A stretch of DNA of 11,017 bases from Anaerolinea sp. (GCA_020720965.1 DYNS01000065.1:1-11017), one strand, 5' to 3'. Counted from the first letter of the stretch, positions 1 to 7,950 are shown. Made by a program: numbers and translations. The notes: generated by a model from the sequence alone, not told the origin.

Positions 1-975
1 GCCCTCCTCAGCCTTGCCTGCCGCGTTTCGGTCGATTTATTTGAAACACCCGCCCTCGCCACGCCCATTGGCAACGCCCCGCCCAGCCCCACTCCTCAAT
101 TTATCTCTGCCACCTTTACCCCTGCCCTGCTGCCCGCCACCCCAACCCTGCTCCCGCCTAGTCCCTCTGCGCCCGCTCTCAGCCTGGAGCAACTGAAGAA
201 CGCTTCCTACCTGTTGCAATCTCCCGCGCCGGATGGCTCGTCCAATACCGTCACCCTCACGGATGGCTTATACCTGCAAGGCGGCGACTCATCCCAGCCC
301 GGCTACGTTTCCGTCACCCTCGCGGGCATCACCGCCTCCGGCGACCTCAACGGCGATGCCGCCCCGGATGCAGCGGTGATATTGGCGGAAAACTACGGCG
401 GAACGGGGGTGTTCACCTCGGTTGTGGCGGTACTCAACCAGGGTGGGCAGCCTTTCTTCGGCGCTTCTGCTTATCTGGACGACCGCGCCATCATCAACGC
501 CATCCAAATAGAAAACGGCGAAATTCTGCTGGATGCCGTCATTCACGGAATGCAAGACCCTGGCTGCTGCCCCACCCTCGCCACCCGCCAAACCTACCGT
601 TATTGGCAAAACAGCCTCTCCCTGGCAGGCTTTAGCACCCAAACCCCCGCTGGAGATTGGCGCACCATCCAAATTACTACCCCCGTCAACGGCGCGGAGA
701 TGGAAAAGGTCTTCACCCTCAGCGGTACGGTGAGCATTGCCCCCTTTGAAAACAACCTCGGCTACCAGGTTTACATCCCCGGCATGACAGAACCCTTCAC
801 CCAGGGAGCCATCACCGTCAATGCCCCGGATTTTGGCGCGCCCGGAACCTTTGAACTGCCCCTCAACTTTAGCGCCTCGGGCTACACCGGACCCGTCCGC
901 ATTGCCCTTGTCGATTTGAGCGCGGCAGATGGCTCTCTCCTGGCTTTGGATGCCCTCTTTGTGCAGGTGAAATGA
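1..975 (+). CDS. Gmad2-domain exported protein, probable lipoprotein (5' end outside window)
   Basis: The frame is open from base 1 to the TGA at 973-975, giving 324 visible residues. The true start lies upstream of the window; an internal TTG at 214 falls inside the conserved part and is not the start. The first residues, ALLSLAC, look like the end of a signal peptide with a lipobox-like Cys, so the protein is probably a lipoprotein. A Pro/Thr/Ser-rich linker follows (about residues 18-60). A first domain (about 64-215) contains GDLNGDAAPD at 114-123, which resembles an FG-GAP or EF-hand type calcium loop, and DPGCCPT at 186-192. The last hundred residues (222-324) match the Gmad2 immunoglobulin-like fold, with TTPVNGAEM, FTLSGTVSIAPFENNLGYQVY and ALVDLSAADGS. 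Such proteins are thought to bind at the cell surface; no enzymatic role is visible. Its stop overlaps the next start (ATGA), so the two genes are coupled. Confidence 0.8.
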   Translation, partial: ALLSLACRVSVDLFETPALATPIGNAPPSPTPQFISATFTPALLPATPTLLPPSPSAPALSLEQLKNASYLLQSPAPDGSSNTVTLTDGLYLQGGDSSQPGYVSVTLAGITASGDLNGDAAPDAAVILAENYGGTGVFTSVVAVLNQGGQPFFGASAYLDDRAIINAIQIENGEILLDAVIHGMQDPGCCPTLATRQTYRYWQNSLSLAGFSTQTPAGDWRTIQITTPVNGAEMEKVFTLSGTVSIAPFENNLGYQVYIPGMTEPFTQGAITVNAPDFGAPGTFELPLNFSASGYTGPVRIALVDLSAADGSLLALDALFVQVK

Positions 976-1310
976 AAAAAGCCTCCGCTTTTCTCTTTGC
1001 CGCCCTGCTGCTGGCAATCATCGCCGCCGCCAATACCGATAGCATCCCCTCCTTCCTGCGGGATATGTACCGTTTTCCCGGCGGCGACCTGCTGGGGCAT
1101 TTTGCCCTGTATGGAATCTTCGCTCTCCTGCTCTTTCGCGCTTACCCCAACAGCCGCCGGTTAGCCCTCGCCCTCTTGCTCTTCATCGCCGCCGAAGAAG
1201 CCAGCCAAATCCTTTTTGCCGCCCGCACCCCCAGCCTGTTAGATTTTGCCTTTAGCCTGTTGGGGGTTTTGTTGGGCTGGGGGCTTGCCCGCCTTACCCC
1301 CAATGGGTGA
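972..1310 (+). CDS. VanZ-like family membrane protein
   Basis: This 112-residue protein has four likely membrane helices (about 4-20, 41-57, 62-76 and 88-108), the usual VanZ-like layout. Family-type residues are visible: DLLGHFALYG at 39-48 (helix 2, Asp and His), EEASQ at 75-79, an Arg at 85 and SLLDFAFSLLG at 88-98 (Asp91). VanZ is named for a teicoplanin-resistance accessory protein, but most homologues, including small stand-alone ones like this, have no established function, and resistance should not be inferred. The ATG overlaps the stop of the preceding lipoprotein gene (ATGA), with AGGTGA just before it inside that gene, so it is probably made by translational coupling. The product would sit in the cytoplasmic membrane. 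Confidence 0.8.
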   Translation: MKKASAFLFAALLLAIIAAANTDSIPSFLRDMYRFPGGDLLGHFALYGIFALLLFRAYPNSRRLALALLLFIAAEEASQILFAARTPSLLDFAFSLLGVLLGWGLARLTPNG

Positions 1311-1362
1311 TGGTTGAGGGGCAAAAAACGGGTACATTTCACCCACTTTTGGAGGTTCCCCC

Positions 1363-3105
1363 ATGCCCACCCTTACCCGCCGCGATTTTCTCAAACTCAG
1401 CAGCCTGGCAGCCGCCTCCGGCGTTTTTGCCGCCTGCGCCCCCTCGGTTGAACCTTCCGCGCCTCAATCGCCTGCCGCGCCGGTGAACGCTGCGCCTACT
1501 TACCCGCCTGCCACCCCGGTTGCGCCTGTTCCGCCCCAGCAATTGCCAGACCTGGCAAGCATTGTGCTGGGGCGGTTGGCTTTTGGGGCAACCCCCAAGG
1601 AGCGGGAAGAATTTTTGGGGCAGGGAGAGGATGATGAAAGCCGCCTGCAAACCTGGCTGGAGAATCAACTCCAGCCCCAGGCGCTGGATGACTCCGAGTT
1701 CGAGTCTCGCTTTCAGCGAGCCGGGTTTGAGACCCTTCACAAATCCCTCACCGAACTGGTGACAGACCACATCGTCAATAATCCCTATGGTGATAACGAT
1801 GACCGTCACTGGCAATGGTTCATTTTGCCCACCGAAGAATTGGTACAGGCAACCTTGCTGAGAGCGGTGTATAGCCGCAAGCAACTGCAAGAAACCCTGG
1901 CAGATTTTTGGCACAATCACTTCAACGTCTATGGCTGGGATGAAGAACTGACCCCCGCCTTTGTCTCCTATGACCGGGATGTCATCCGCGCCCATTTGTT
2001 TGGCAACTTTCGCCAAATGTTGGAGGCGGTTGCCAGCCACCCTGCCATGTTGTATTACCTCAACAACCGCAGCAATTCTGATGCCGGTCCCAACGAAAAC
2101 TTTGCCCGCGAACTGTTTGAACTTCACACCCTGGGCGCGGAAAATTACCTGGGTGTGCGCGACCCCAACGGGGTGGAAAAAGATGCCAACGGCGTGGCAA
2201 TAGGCTATGTAGATAACGATGTCTACGAGGCGGCGCGTTGCTTTACCGGCTGGCGGGTGGATGATGATATTTGGGAAGGGGACGATAACGTGGGGGTGAG
2301 CGGCACTTTTTTGTACTACCGCCCCTGGCACGACCGTTTTAACAAACTCATTCTGGGGCAATACCTCCCCGCTGACCAACCCGACCTGAAAGACGGGCGG
2401 GACGTGCTGGATATGCTCGCCGCGCACCCCGGAACGGCGCGTTACATCAGTCGCAAACTGTGCCGCCGCTTCCTGGCGGATGTGCCCCCAGAAAGCGTGG
2501 TGCAAGCCGGAGCGCAAGCCTTCCTCGCCGCCCAAAACCAACCAGACCAACTAAGCCAGGTCTACCGCGCCATCTTCCTCTCGCCAGAGTTCCGCCAAAC
2601 CTGGGGCGGAAAAGTGAAACGCCCGCTGGAGTGGGTGGCTGCCTCCCTCCGCGCCCTCCAAGCCGACTTTACCCGAATGCCCGGCGGCGCCATCTGGACT
2701 CTCAGCATGATGGGGCAGCCCCTCTTCGGGCATCACCCCCCGGATGGCTACCCCGACCAGGCATCTGCCTGGTCTACGACCATGACCAACCTCTATGGCT
2801 GGAACTTCCTCACCGCCCTTGCCGAAAACTGGCTGACAGACGACCAATACCCGGAGCGCCTTGTCCGCGTGGATGTTCGCGCCCAAACCCCCGCCGACCT
2901 GCAAAGCGCCGAAAACATCACCGACTATTGGTTGCAGCGCATCTTTGGCGGGCAGTACATTCCGCCCGAAACCCGTCAGGCGCTTGTGGACTTCCTGCGC
3001 GGCGACTACGAACCCGCCGCCCCCCTCCCCGCCGAGCACCTGGACCCCCGCCTGCCCTCTTTGGTCGCCCTTGCCCTCATGTCGCCAGAGATGCGAATGC
3101 GCTAA
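1363..3105 (+). CDS. DUF1800 family protein with Tat signal and lipobox
   Basis: This 580-residue protein starts at an ATG preceded by GGAGG at 1351-1355 (7-base spacing). The N-terminus carries a twin-arginine motif, RRDFLK (Arg6-Arg7), a short hydrophobic stretch and FAAC ending at Cys25, so it is probably exported folded by Tat and may be lipidated. A Pro/Ala-rich linker covers about 26-62. The rest is a DUF1800 domain: LGRLAFGATPKE at 69-80, DFWHNHFNV at 181-189, SHPAMLYYLNN at 225-235, NENFARELFELHTLG at 244-258 and the later AARCFTGW and ISRKLCRRFL. The His-rich HNHF and the NFARE segment are the family's best-conserved parts, but no reaction has been firmly assigned. A DUF1501 gene follows after 14 bases, the usual partner, suggesting that the two act together outside the cytoplasm. 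Confidence 0.93.
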   Translation: MPTLTRRDFLKLSSLAAASGVFAACAPSVEPSAPQSPAAPVNAAPTYPPATPVAPVPPQQLPDLASIVLGRLAFGATPKEREEFLGQGEDDESRLQTWLENQLQPQALDDSEFESRFQRAGFETLHKSLTELVTDHIVNNPYGDNDDRHWQWFILPTEELVQATLLRAVYSRKQLQETLADFWHNHFNVYGWDEELTPAFVSYDRDVIRAHLFGNFRQMLEAVASHPAMLYYLNNRSNSDAGPNENFARELFELHTLGAENYLGVRDPNGVEKDANGVAIGYVDNDVYEAARCFTGWRVDDDIWEGDDNVGVSGTFLYYRPWHDRFNKLILGQYLPADQPDLKDGRDVLDMLAAHPGTARYISRKLCRRFLADVPPESVVQAGAQAFLAAQNQPDQLSQVYRAIFLSPEFRQTWGGKVKRPLEWVAASLRALQADFTRMPGGAIWTLSMMGQPLFGHHPPDGYPDQASAWSTTMTNLYGWNFLTALAENWLTDDQYPERLVRVDVRAQTPADLQSAENITDYWLQRIFGGQYIPPETRQALVDFLRGDYEPAAPLPAEHLDPRLPSLVALALMSPEMRMR

Positions 3106-3119
3106 CCGGAGAAACCGCC

Positions 3120-4349
3120 ATGTCCCTCACCCGCCGACAATTCCTGCAAGGATGTTCCAGCGCCATCGCCGCTTTGGCGGGGGCGCGCCTCACCAGCCTG
3201 GCATACGCCGCCCCCGATAACCCCTCCGATGCCCTCGTAGTCGTCTTTTTGCGCGGCGGATGGGATGCCCTCAATGTTGTTCCTCCCCTTCAGGGAGAAG
3301 ACCGGGGCTTATACGAAAAAGCCCGCCCCACCATCCAAATCCCTGCCCGCAGCCTCCTCAACCTTAACGACCAATTTGGTCTGCACCCCGCCCTTGCCCC
3401 CCTGCACAACCTGTACCAGGATGGCAAAATGGGCATCATCCACGCCGCAGGGTTGGATTACGACACCCGCAGCCATTTTGACGCAATGGAATTTATGGAA
3501 CTCGGCACGCCGGGTAACAAATCCACCGCCACCGGGTGGATAACCCGCCACCTGCAAAGCGCCCCTCTCCCGGTCAGCGGTCTGCTCCCGGTCGCCTGCG
3601 CCCCCTCGCAGCCCTCCGCCCTGTTAGGCAATGCCGCTGCCATCAGCCTCTCCAGCCCAGACGACCTCTCGCAATGGGACAACGGCTTTCTGGCAGAACA
3701 GCAAACTGCCCTGCGGCGGCTTTACGCCGGGGGCTCCGTGCTACATCAAAGCGGTTTGCGGACATTAGATGCCCTCAGCGCCATTGCTCCCCTGCGCGAG
3801 CAGGAATATCGTCCCCAAAACGGCGCTCGCTACCGAGAAGACGACTTGGGCAGACAGTTTCAGACCATTGCCCGCCTGCTCAAAATGGAGGGCGGCTTGC
3901 GCGTAGCAACCATAGACTATGGCGGCTGGGACACGCACGAACACCAAAACTACGACGAAGGCGGCTACCTGGGCGATATGCTTGCCAGCCTGGGCGAGAA
4001 CCTGGCAAACTTCTACCTCGACCTGGATAGCGGCTACACCCAAAAACTTTCCGTTGTTGTCCTCAGTGAGTTTGGCAGGCGGTTGGCGCAAAACGATAGC
4101 AACGGCACTGACCATGGTCATGGCTCGGTGATGCTTGCCCTGGGCGGCAGCCTTAACGGCGGAAAAATCTATGCCGATTGGCGCGGGCTGGCAAACGACC
4201 AACTTTACGACCGCGCCGACCTGGCAGTGACCACCGATTACCGTCAGATTCTTGGCGAACTGCTCACCCTGCGCTTGGGCAACCCCAACCTGGAGACGGT
4301 CTTCCCCGGCTTTTCCGCCTCCTACCGCCCTCTGGGCTTATTCGCCTGA
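3120..4349 (+). CDS. DUF1501 family protein with Tat signal peptide
   Basis: The ATG at 3120 is chosen because it gives a Tat signal and has GGAG at 3108-3111. The frame is open further upstream (from 2460), but that part only shadows the DUF1800 gene. The product has 409 residues. TRRQFLQ (Arg5-Arg6), a hydrophobic stretch and AYA-AP near 30/31 form a Tat signal peptide with a plausible cleavage site. The mature part shows DUF1501 landmarks: FLRGGWDALN at 43-52, DTRSHFDAME at 115-124, TGWITRHL at 138-145, DYGGWDTHEH at 266-275, SEFGR at 316-320 and GTDHGHG at 329-335. The Asp/His-rich motifs fit the alkaline-phosphatase/sulfatase-like fold to which the family is usually assigned, so a metal-dependent hydrolase is possible but unproven. 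It follows the DUF1800 gene by 14 bases, almost certainly in the same transcript. Confidence 0.93.
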   Translation: MSLTRRQFLQGCSSAIAALAGARLTSLAYAAPDNPSDALVVVFLRGGWDALNVVPPLQGEDRGLYEKARPTIQIPARSLLNLNDQFGLHPALAPLHNLYQDGKMGIIHAAGLDYDTRSHFDAMEFMELGTPGNKSTATGWITRHLQSAPLPVSGLLPVACAPSQPSALLGNAAAISLSSPDDLSQWDNGFLAEQQTALRRLYAGGSVLHQSGLRTLDALSAIAPLREQEYRPQNGARYREDDLGRQFQTIARLLKMEGGLRVATIDYGGWDTHEHQNYDEGGYLGDMLASLGENLANFYLDLDSGYTQKLSVVVLSEFGRRLAQNDSNGTDHGHGSVMLALGGSLNGGKIYADWRGLANDQLYDRADLAVTTDYRQILGELLTLRLGNPNLETVFPGFSASYRPLGLFA

Positions 4350-4357
4350 GCGCAGGG

Positions 4358-4401
4358 TTATCGGAAATTTATCGGCAATGATGCGGAAATTTATCGGCAA
4401 T
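4358..4401. repeat. Four imperfect 11-bp tandem units at the convergent gene junction
   Basis: Units are TTATCGGAAAT (4358-4368), TTATCGGCAAT (4369-4379), GATGCGGAAAT (4380-4390) and TTATCGGCAAT (4391-4401). Units 2 and 4 are identical, and unit 3 matches unit 1 at its last seven bases. Seen at a larger scale, the 19-base block from 4362 to 4380 recurs exactly at 4384-4402. The last unit is coding: it holds the final His-Cys-Arg-stop of the minus-strand epimerase-like gene. The rest fills the gap between the two converging genes. No terminator hairpin with a T-tract is visible there. Confidence 0.85.
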
Positions 4402-5308
4402 GTGCCAGCGTCTCGCGGATTGCCTGCCCAAGCGGGGTTGCCTGCCAGCCAAAAGCCCGCTCCGCTTTGGAGGTATCCAGCACAAAGGGGGCTGTCCACT
4501 CGTACATCATCTCCACCGTCTCTGCCATCGCCGGGTTAAAGATGCCCAAAAAGCGCATTAACCCCGCTCCGGCAGCCTGAAAGCGTACCGGCTTGCCCAG
4601 CGCCGTTTCCAACAGCGCCACAAATTCTCGCTGTGTCACCGGTAAGGGGCTGGGGACGAACCACACCTGCCCTAACGCTTCCTCCCTCGTCCCCAACTCT
4701 GCCAGCAAACGCCCAAAATCTTTTACATAAGTAAAGGTGTGCGGCTGATGAGGGTCGCCGAGCAGGTTTACCGCTTTGCCTTGCAGCGCAGGTAGAATGG
4801 CGTAGCTGGTGAGCGCCCCATCATAGGGACCAAAAAAATCACTGCCCCGCCCCATGGCGGCGCGGATTTTGCCAGCGGCGTGCGCTTCCAAAATCTCTTG
4901 TGCCATCTGCGCTCGCACTTTGCCCTTTTTGGTATGCGGATTTTGGGGCGAATCTTCCCTTAGCCTGCCGCTAAAGGAGCCGTACATATACAGGTTGTCG
5001 CCCACAATCAATTTGGCGTTGTTGGTTTGCGCCGCCTGCAAAATCGATGCCTGCAAGGCGGGGAATTTTTGCGCCCATTGGTGATAAGGCGGTTGGGCGC
5101 ACTGATACACCGCCGCCGCGCCTGCGCTCACCGCCGTTGCGTTTGTCGGGTTAGAGACATCCGCCGCAGTCAGTTCTGCTCCGGCGGGGGGCTGCTCCAT
5201 TTTGCCAGAGCGATTAACCAGACGGACTTTTTTGCCCATCTTCAGCAACCATTCTGCTGTAAAACGTCCCAGGGGACCCGTTCCAAAAACGACATGTAAT
5301 TCCGACAT
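4391..5308 (-). CDS. NAD(P)-binding epimerase/dehydratase-like protein (atypical SDR)
   Basis: The ATG at 5308 is preceded by AGGAG with a 5-base spacing. A longer frame reaching 5524 only overlaps the preceding gene and lacks such support. The product has 305 residues. An N-terminal Rossmann fold is shown by HVVFGTGPLG, with GxGxxG at 9-14. Later landmarks are GDNLYMYGSF at 103-112, GRGSDFFGPY at 153-162 and FTYVKDFGRLL at 192-202, all typical of NAD-dependent epimerase/dehydratase-like proteins. The usual YxxxK catalytic pair is absent: the matching place reads TKKGK (Thr126 to Lys130). This looks like a trait of the subfamily rather than damage, and argues for a reductase, NAD-sensing or otherwise atypical role. 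It is the last gene of the TetR-led operon, 23 bases after the small ABM-like gene. Substrate unknown. Confidence 0.85.
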   Translation of the reverse strand: MSELHVVFGTGPLGRFTAEWLLKMGKKVRLVNRSGKMEQPPAGAELTAADVSNPTNATAVSAGAAAVYQCAQPPYHQWAQKFPALQASILQAAQTNNAKLIVGDNLYMYGSFSGRLREDSPQNPHTKKGKVRAQMAQEILEAHAAGKIRAAMGRGSDFFGPYDGALTSYAILPALQGKAVNLLGDPHQPHTFTYVKDFGRLLAELGTREEALGQVWFVPSPLPVTQREFVALLETALGKPVRFQAAGAGLMRFLGIFNPAMAETVEMMYEWTAPFVLDTSKAERAFGWQATPLGQAIRETLAHCR

Positions 5309-5331
5309 TGTTTCTCCTTGTAATTTTTGCT

Positions 5332-5766
5332 TCAGGCGGGGGGCATGGGCGGCACAAAGCCGGGCATCATTTGCTCTGGGGCGGTTTTTCCGGCGGTGTG
5401 CAGGGCGGAGGGGTGTTTGAGTTTGGAGAGTTTGCCCGTCTGCAATATTTTGGCGTGTGCTTCTTCCCAGGTGGGCAGGGCGGGTTCGTTTTGCTCCCAA
5501 CGGGTGTAAGAGGCTTCGTTGCACATTTCTGCCAGCAGGCGCATGGCTATCTGATGAGCGCCTGAGGCGCGGTACTTCTTCATGGCGCTTTCTTCGCTCC
5601 AGATGGTTTTTGTCCAGACGACATTGTTTTTCTCAAAGCGGGTTTCTACGCCCAAAACGCCGGGCGCTTTTTGCGCTTGTCTCATGGTACGCAGGGCGTG
5701 CAGCATGAAAAGCGGCATGTAAAAAACGGTGCGGACTCTTAAGCGGGTGATGGAAACGGTGTACAT
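5332..5766 (-). CDS. Small ABM-barrel-like protein (putative monooxygenase or DUF3291-like)
   Basis: This 144-residue cytosolic protein has no signal peptide. The N-terminal hundred residues have the alternating pattern of dimeric alpha/beta-barrel (antibiotic-biosynthesis monooxygenase-like) proteins. They contain a strand (MYTVSITRLRV), a helix with HALRTMRQAQKAPG at 23-36, strands LGVETRF and VVWTKTIW, then YRASGAHQIAM at 65-75 and NEASYTRWEQ at 83-92. These motifs recur in uncharacterised proteins annotated as DUF3291-like or spheroidene-monooxygenase-like; I cannot settle which. Small proteins of this fold often oxidise or bind aromatic or quinone-like compounds without a cofactor. The C-terminal 35 residues are Pro/Met-rich and probably disordered. 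The start has only a weak AGGA upstream. It lies between the flavodoxin-like gene (67-base gap) and the epimerase-like gene (23-base gap). Confidence 0.7.
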   Translation of the reverse strand: MYTVSITRLRVRTVFYMPLFMLHALRTMRQAQKAPGVLGVETRFEKNNVVWTKTIWSEESAMKKYRASGAHQIAMRLLAEMCNEASYTRWEQNEPALPTWEEAHAKILQTGKLSKLKHPSALHTAGKTAPEQMMPGFVPPMPPA

Positions 5767-5833
5767 GGTTTTTGTCCTATAAGGTGGGGAAATGAGATGG
5801 TTGGAGGGGTAGAGAATGAGATGAGTAGTTCCT

Positions 5834-7147
5834 CTACTCCCTATTCCCTACTTCCCCATACGGTTTTCTCCTCAGGTTATTTTGTGCGCCCCAGCGCTTT
5901 GCCATTTGCTTCCAGCCCAGGCTGCCCGCAAAACGGTATAACCAGGCGGGGATGAAGGGTTTGCTTATCAGTTGCTGCGCCTGGGGCGGAATGGCTTGCC
6001 CCTGACCCAACGCCTGCGCCGCCAGAGTCAGTGCCTTGCGGAGGGGGATGGCGCGCCCGTCCATTTCTGCCAGCGGAGCGCCATGTACCATGCCTTCGCC
6101 TGCTCCCAAAGCCAGCCCGCCTGCCCAGGTCATGCCGGTCTGACGCGCAAAGGTGGCGCAAATTGCCAGGGCAGCGGCGTTATGCTCCGGTTCTGGAAAG
6201 CCGCTGTTTGCCAGCGCGGCGAAATGTTTGGGGCTGGGGTTTGCCTGGCGATGAGCGGCAATCCATTCCAGGGTTTCCATCACCGGCGCGGGCAAAGAAT
6301 CGACATACAGCGGAAAAGCCAGTGTGACCAGGTCTGCCGCTTCCACCGCATCCAAAAGCGCCTGCCTTTTGGCAGGCGAGCGCAGCATGGTGTGCAGGAA
6401 AATCGTTTCGGTGGGGATGGATGCCGCGCCCAATTGCTGAAAGAGATAACTGCCGAGGGAATGGGAGGTGCTTTTGCGGGTGCGTGGGCTACCTACGAGG
6501 AGCAGGGCGCGGCGCGGCGCTCCCAACCCCCAGCCTGTGCCGCCGTTTACGGGCAGCTGCACCGGCTGAGGCGCTTTGCTCTGGCTCATTGCGTTAAGCC
6601 AGCCGCGCAGCAGGGCGGTTGTTTCTGCCTCGCTCTGCCGGGCGGAAAGAATCCCCGCCTGGGCGCTTTTGGCGTAAAAGTTGAGGGCGTTGCGCCATAC
6701 CAGATATTCAAAGACCTGTGCAGCTTGGGCATCTGGTTCTGTTTGCCAGCCGATTGCTAAAAAGTGTGGGTAATGCTCGTAACGCCGGGCGTGGTGTGTT
6801 TCTCCGTGGAGTTTGGCAAAAAACGGGGCAATGTTCTGAATCTGATGGTCCACTGCCGCTTTAAGGGTGGAAGAATACCCGCCAAACGTCACCGGGGTCA
6901 GGTAAATTGCCAGTTCCGCCTGCATCAGAGCGGCGGCGACTTCGCGGTTGTCGTCATCCACATTGCAGATGCCGGGGTTACGCACCCAGCAGAAGAAATC
7001 TCCGGCACAGTTGCCAATTTTCTTCTCGCGCAGGGGCATATGTTGCACCTCCCAGCCCAGGGTTTGCAGTTCGGCTTGCAGGGCTACCAGGGTGCGGGCG
7101 CCGGTTTCGTCCCCGGCGGGGGAGCCGTCTAAAATCAGGGTTTTCAT
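5834..7147 (-). CDS. Tandem two-domain flavodoxin-fold (NADPH-dependent FMN reductase-like) protein
   Basis: The start at 7147 overlaps the stop of the hydrolase gene (ATGA), with GGAG 5 bases upstream. The product has 437 residues and two flavodoxin-like halves. Half one (1-~190) opens MKTLILDGSPAGDE, with the phosphate-binding loop after strand 1. It has cysteines at 47, 53 and 61 in NCAGDFFCWVRNPGICNVDDD, and TPVTFGGYSSTLKAAVDH at 84-101, which is typical of FMN-dependent NAD(P)H oxidoreductases. The Cys pattern resembles iron-sulfur flavoproteins, but one Cys is replaced by Asp50, so a cluster is doubtful. Half two (~211-400) restarts with RALLLVGSPRTRKSTS and FPLYVDSLPAPVMETLEW at 278-295. 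The family normally has one such domain of about 180-200 residues. It likely carries out flavin-dependent electron transfer with the neighbouring hydrolase and ABM-like protein. Confidence 0.85.
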   Translation of the reverse strand: MKTLILDGSPAGDETGARTLVALQAELQTLGWEVQHMPLREKKIGNCAGDFFCWVRNPGICNVDDDNREVAAALMQAELAIYLTPVTFGGYSSTLKAAVDHQIQNIAPFFAKLHGETHHARRYEHYPHFLAIGWQTEPDAQAAQVFEYLVWRNALNFYAKSAQAGILSARQSEAETTALLRGWLNAMSQSKAPQPVQLPVNGGTGWGLGAPRRALLLVGSPRTRKSTSHSLGSYLFQQLGAASIPTETIFLHTMLRSPAKRQALLDAVEAADLVTLAFPLYVDSLPAPVMETLEWIAAHRQANPSPKHFAALANSGFPEPEHNAAALAICATFARQTGMTWAGGLALGAGEGMVHGAPLAEMDGRAIPLRKALTLAAQALGQGQAIPPQAQQLISKPFIPAWLYRFAGSLGWKQMAKRWGAQNNLRRKPYGEVGNRE

Positions 7148-7950
7148 CGCATCTCCGGGGGGCAGGAGTTCATCCAAAAAGACTTTAGGGCTTGGTTAAA
7201 CGCTTGAGGGTTGTCCATGTTGGCACAGTGACCAGCCTGCGGGATGATGCTGAGGTGGGTTTGGGGTTGTTTGGCGTGCCAATTTTGGGCGTTTTGGTAC
7301 ACAATGGGCAAGTCGTGTTCGCCGACTACAATCAGCAGGGGTTGGGGCAGGTTTTTTTCGGTTTTCTGCATCATTTTTTGCATTCCGGGCATAACCCGAA
7401 AGGAACTGCGCGTAAAACGTTGGGTGGCACGGTAGAAGACCTGCCTTTCGGCTTCTACAAAGTTGGTGCTGGAAACAACATAACGCCGGAATTTTTCCAT
7501 GGAGAAAAGCACCATCCAAAACCATTTGAACATCTCTCCGCCCTGGGCTTTGGCAATGGCGCTGTTATCGCCGAAGATGCTGTATCCGCCGGTTACGGTG
7601 ACGGTTTTTGCCAGATGTGGAAATTGTTCCGCCATGTATTGCGCCATTAGCGAGCCGAGGGAAACCCCAACGAGGTGGGCGGAGGAATGTCCCTCGCGCT
7701 GGAGGATTTCCGCTGCGAGGTGGGCAGTCTCCTCGATAGTCACATCCCCCGCGGTAACCTGGGATTTTCCATGCCCCAGCATATCCAGGCTGATGAGGTA
7801 ATACTCTGCCGCGAGAGTCTCCATTTGGTGATGAAAACAGGTGTTATCGCCAAAGGCAGGGTGAAAGAATAGGACTGCCGGGTTGGCAGGGTTGCCCTGG
7901 GTGTAATAAAACAGGCTGTAACCGTTTTTTGAGAGTTGTTTTTCTTCCAT
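7144..7950 (-). CDS. Alpha/beta hydrolase
   Basis: This 268-residue protein has a complete alpha/beta hydrolase pattern and no signal peptide, so it is cytosolic. The oxyanion region reads LFFHPAFGDN at 27-36 (HP in place of the common HG). DMLGHGKS at 56-63 follows strand 4. The nucleophile elbow is GVSLG, with Ser97. The acid is probably Asp213 in VVGEHDLP, and the His is His241 in AGHCANMDNP. A cap of about residues 120-190 is rich in Phe, Trp and Met (FKWFWMVLFSMEKF), which suits a hydrophobic substrate. Specificity (ester, lactone or C-C bond) cannot be read. The start has GGAG 9 bases upstream, lies 6 bases after the TetR stop, and the gene ends overlapping the flavodoxin-like gene by 4 bases, so it is firmly inside the operon. 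Confidence 0.92.
   Translation of the reverse strand: MEEKQLSKNGYSLFYYTQGNPANPAVLFFHPAFGDNTCFHHQMETLAAEYYLISLDMLGHGKSQVTAGDVTIEETAHLAAEILQREGHSSAHLVGVSLGSLMAQYMAEQFPHLAKTVTVTGGYSIFGDNSAIAKAQGGEMFKWFWMVLFSMEKFRRYVVSSTNFVEAERQVFYRATQRFTRSSFRVMPGMQKMMQKTEKNLPQPLLIVVGEHDLPIVYQNAQNWHAKQPQTHLSIIPQAGHCANMDNPQAFNQALKSFWMNSCPPEMR

Noticed and set aside
1314..1338. Possible promoter TTGAGG...TACATT before the DUF1800 gene
   Set aside because: The spacing is only 13 bases and both boxes are imperfect, so it is not convincing.
1339..2550. A 403-residue open frame on the minus strand opposite the DUF1800 gene
   Set aside because: The plus strand here encodes conserved DUF1800 motifs. The antisense frame has no recognisable domain and is a product of high GC and codon bias.
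2460..3119. N-terminal extension of the DUF1501 frame
   Set aside because: It overlaps the DUF1800 coding region, is Arg/Pro-rich, and the Tat signal and ribosome binding site place the start at 3120.
5309..5524. N-terminal extension of the epimerase-like frame
   Set aside because: It overlaps the ABM-like gene, is Arg-rich and lacks family similarity. AGGAG before 5308 and the Rossmann motif right after it fix the start.
5823..5839. Short inverted repeat GAGTAG-TTCCT-CTACTC at the end of the flavodoxin-like gene
   Set aside because: It has a six-base stem with no T-tract and overlaps the stop codon. It could slightly affect the operon's message but does not support a terminator call.
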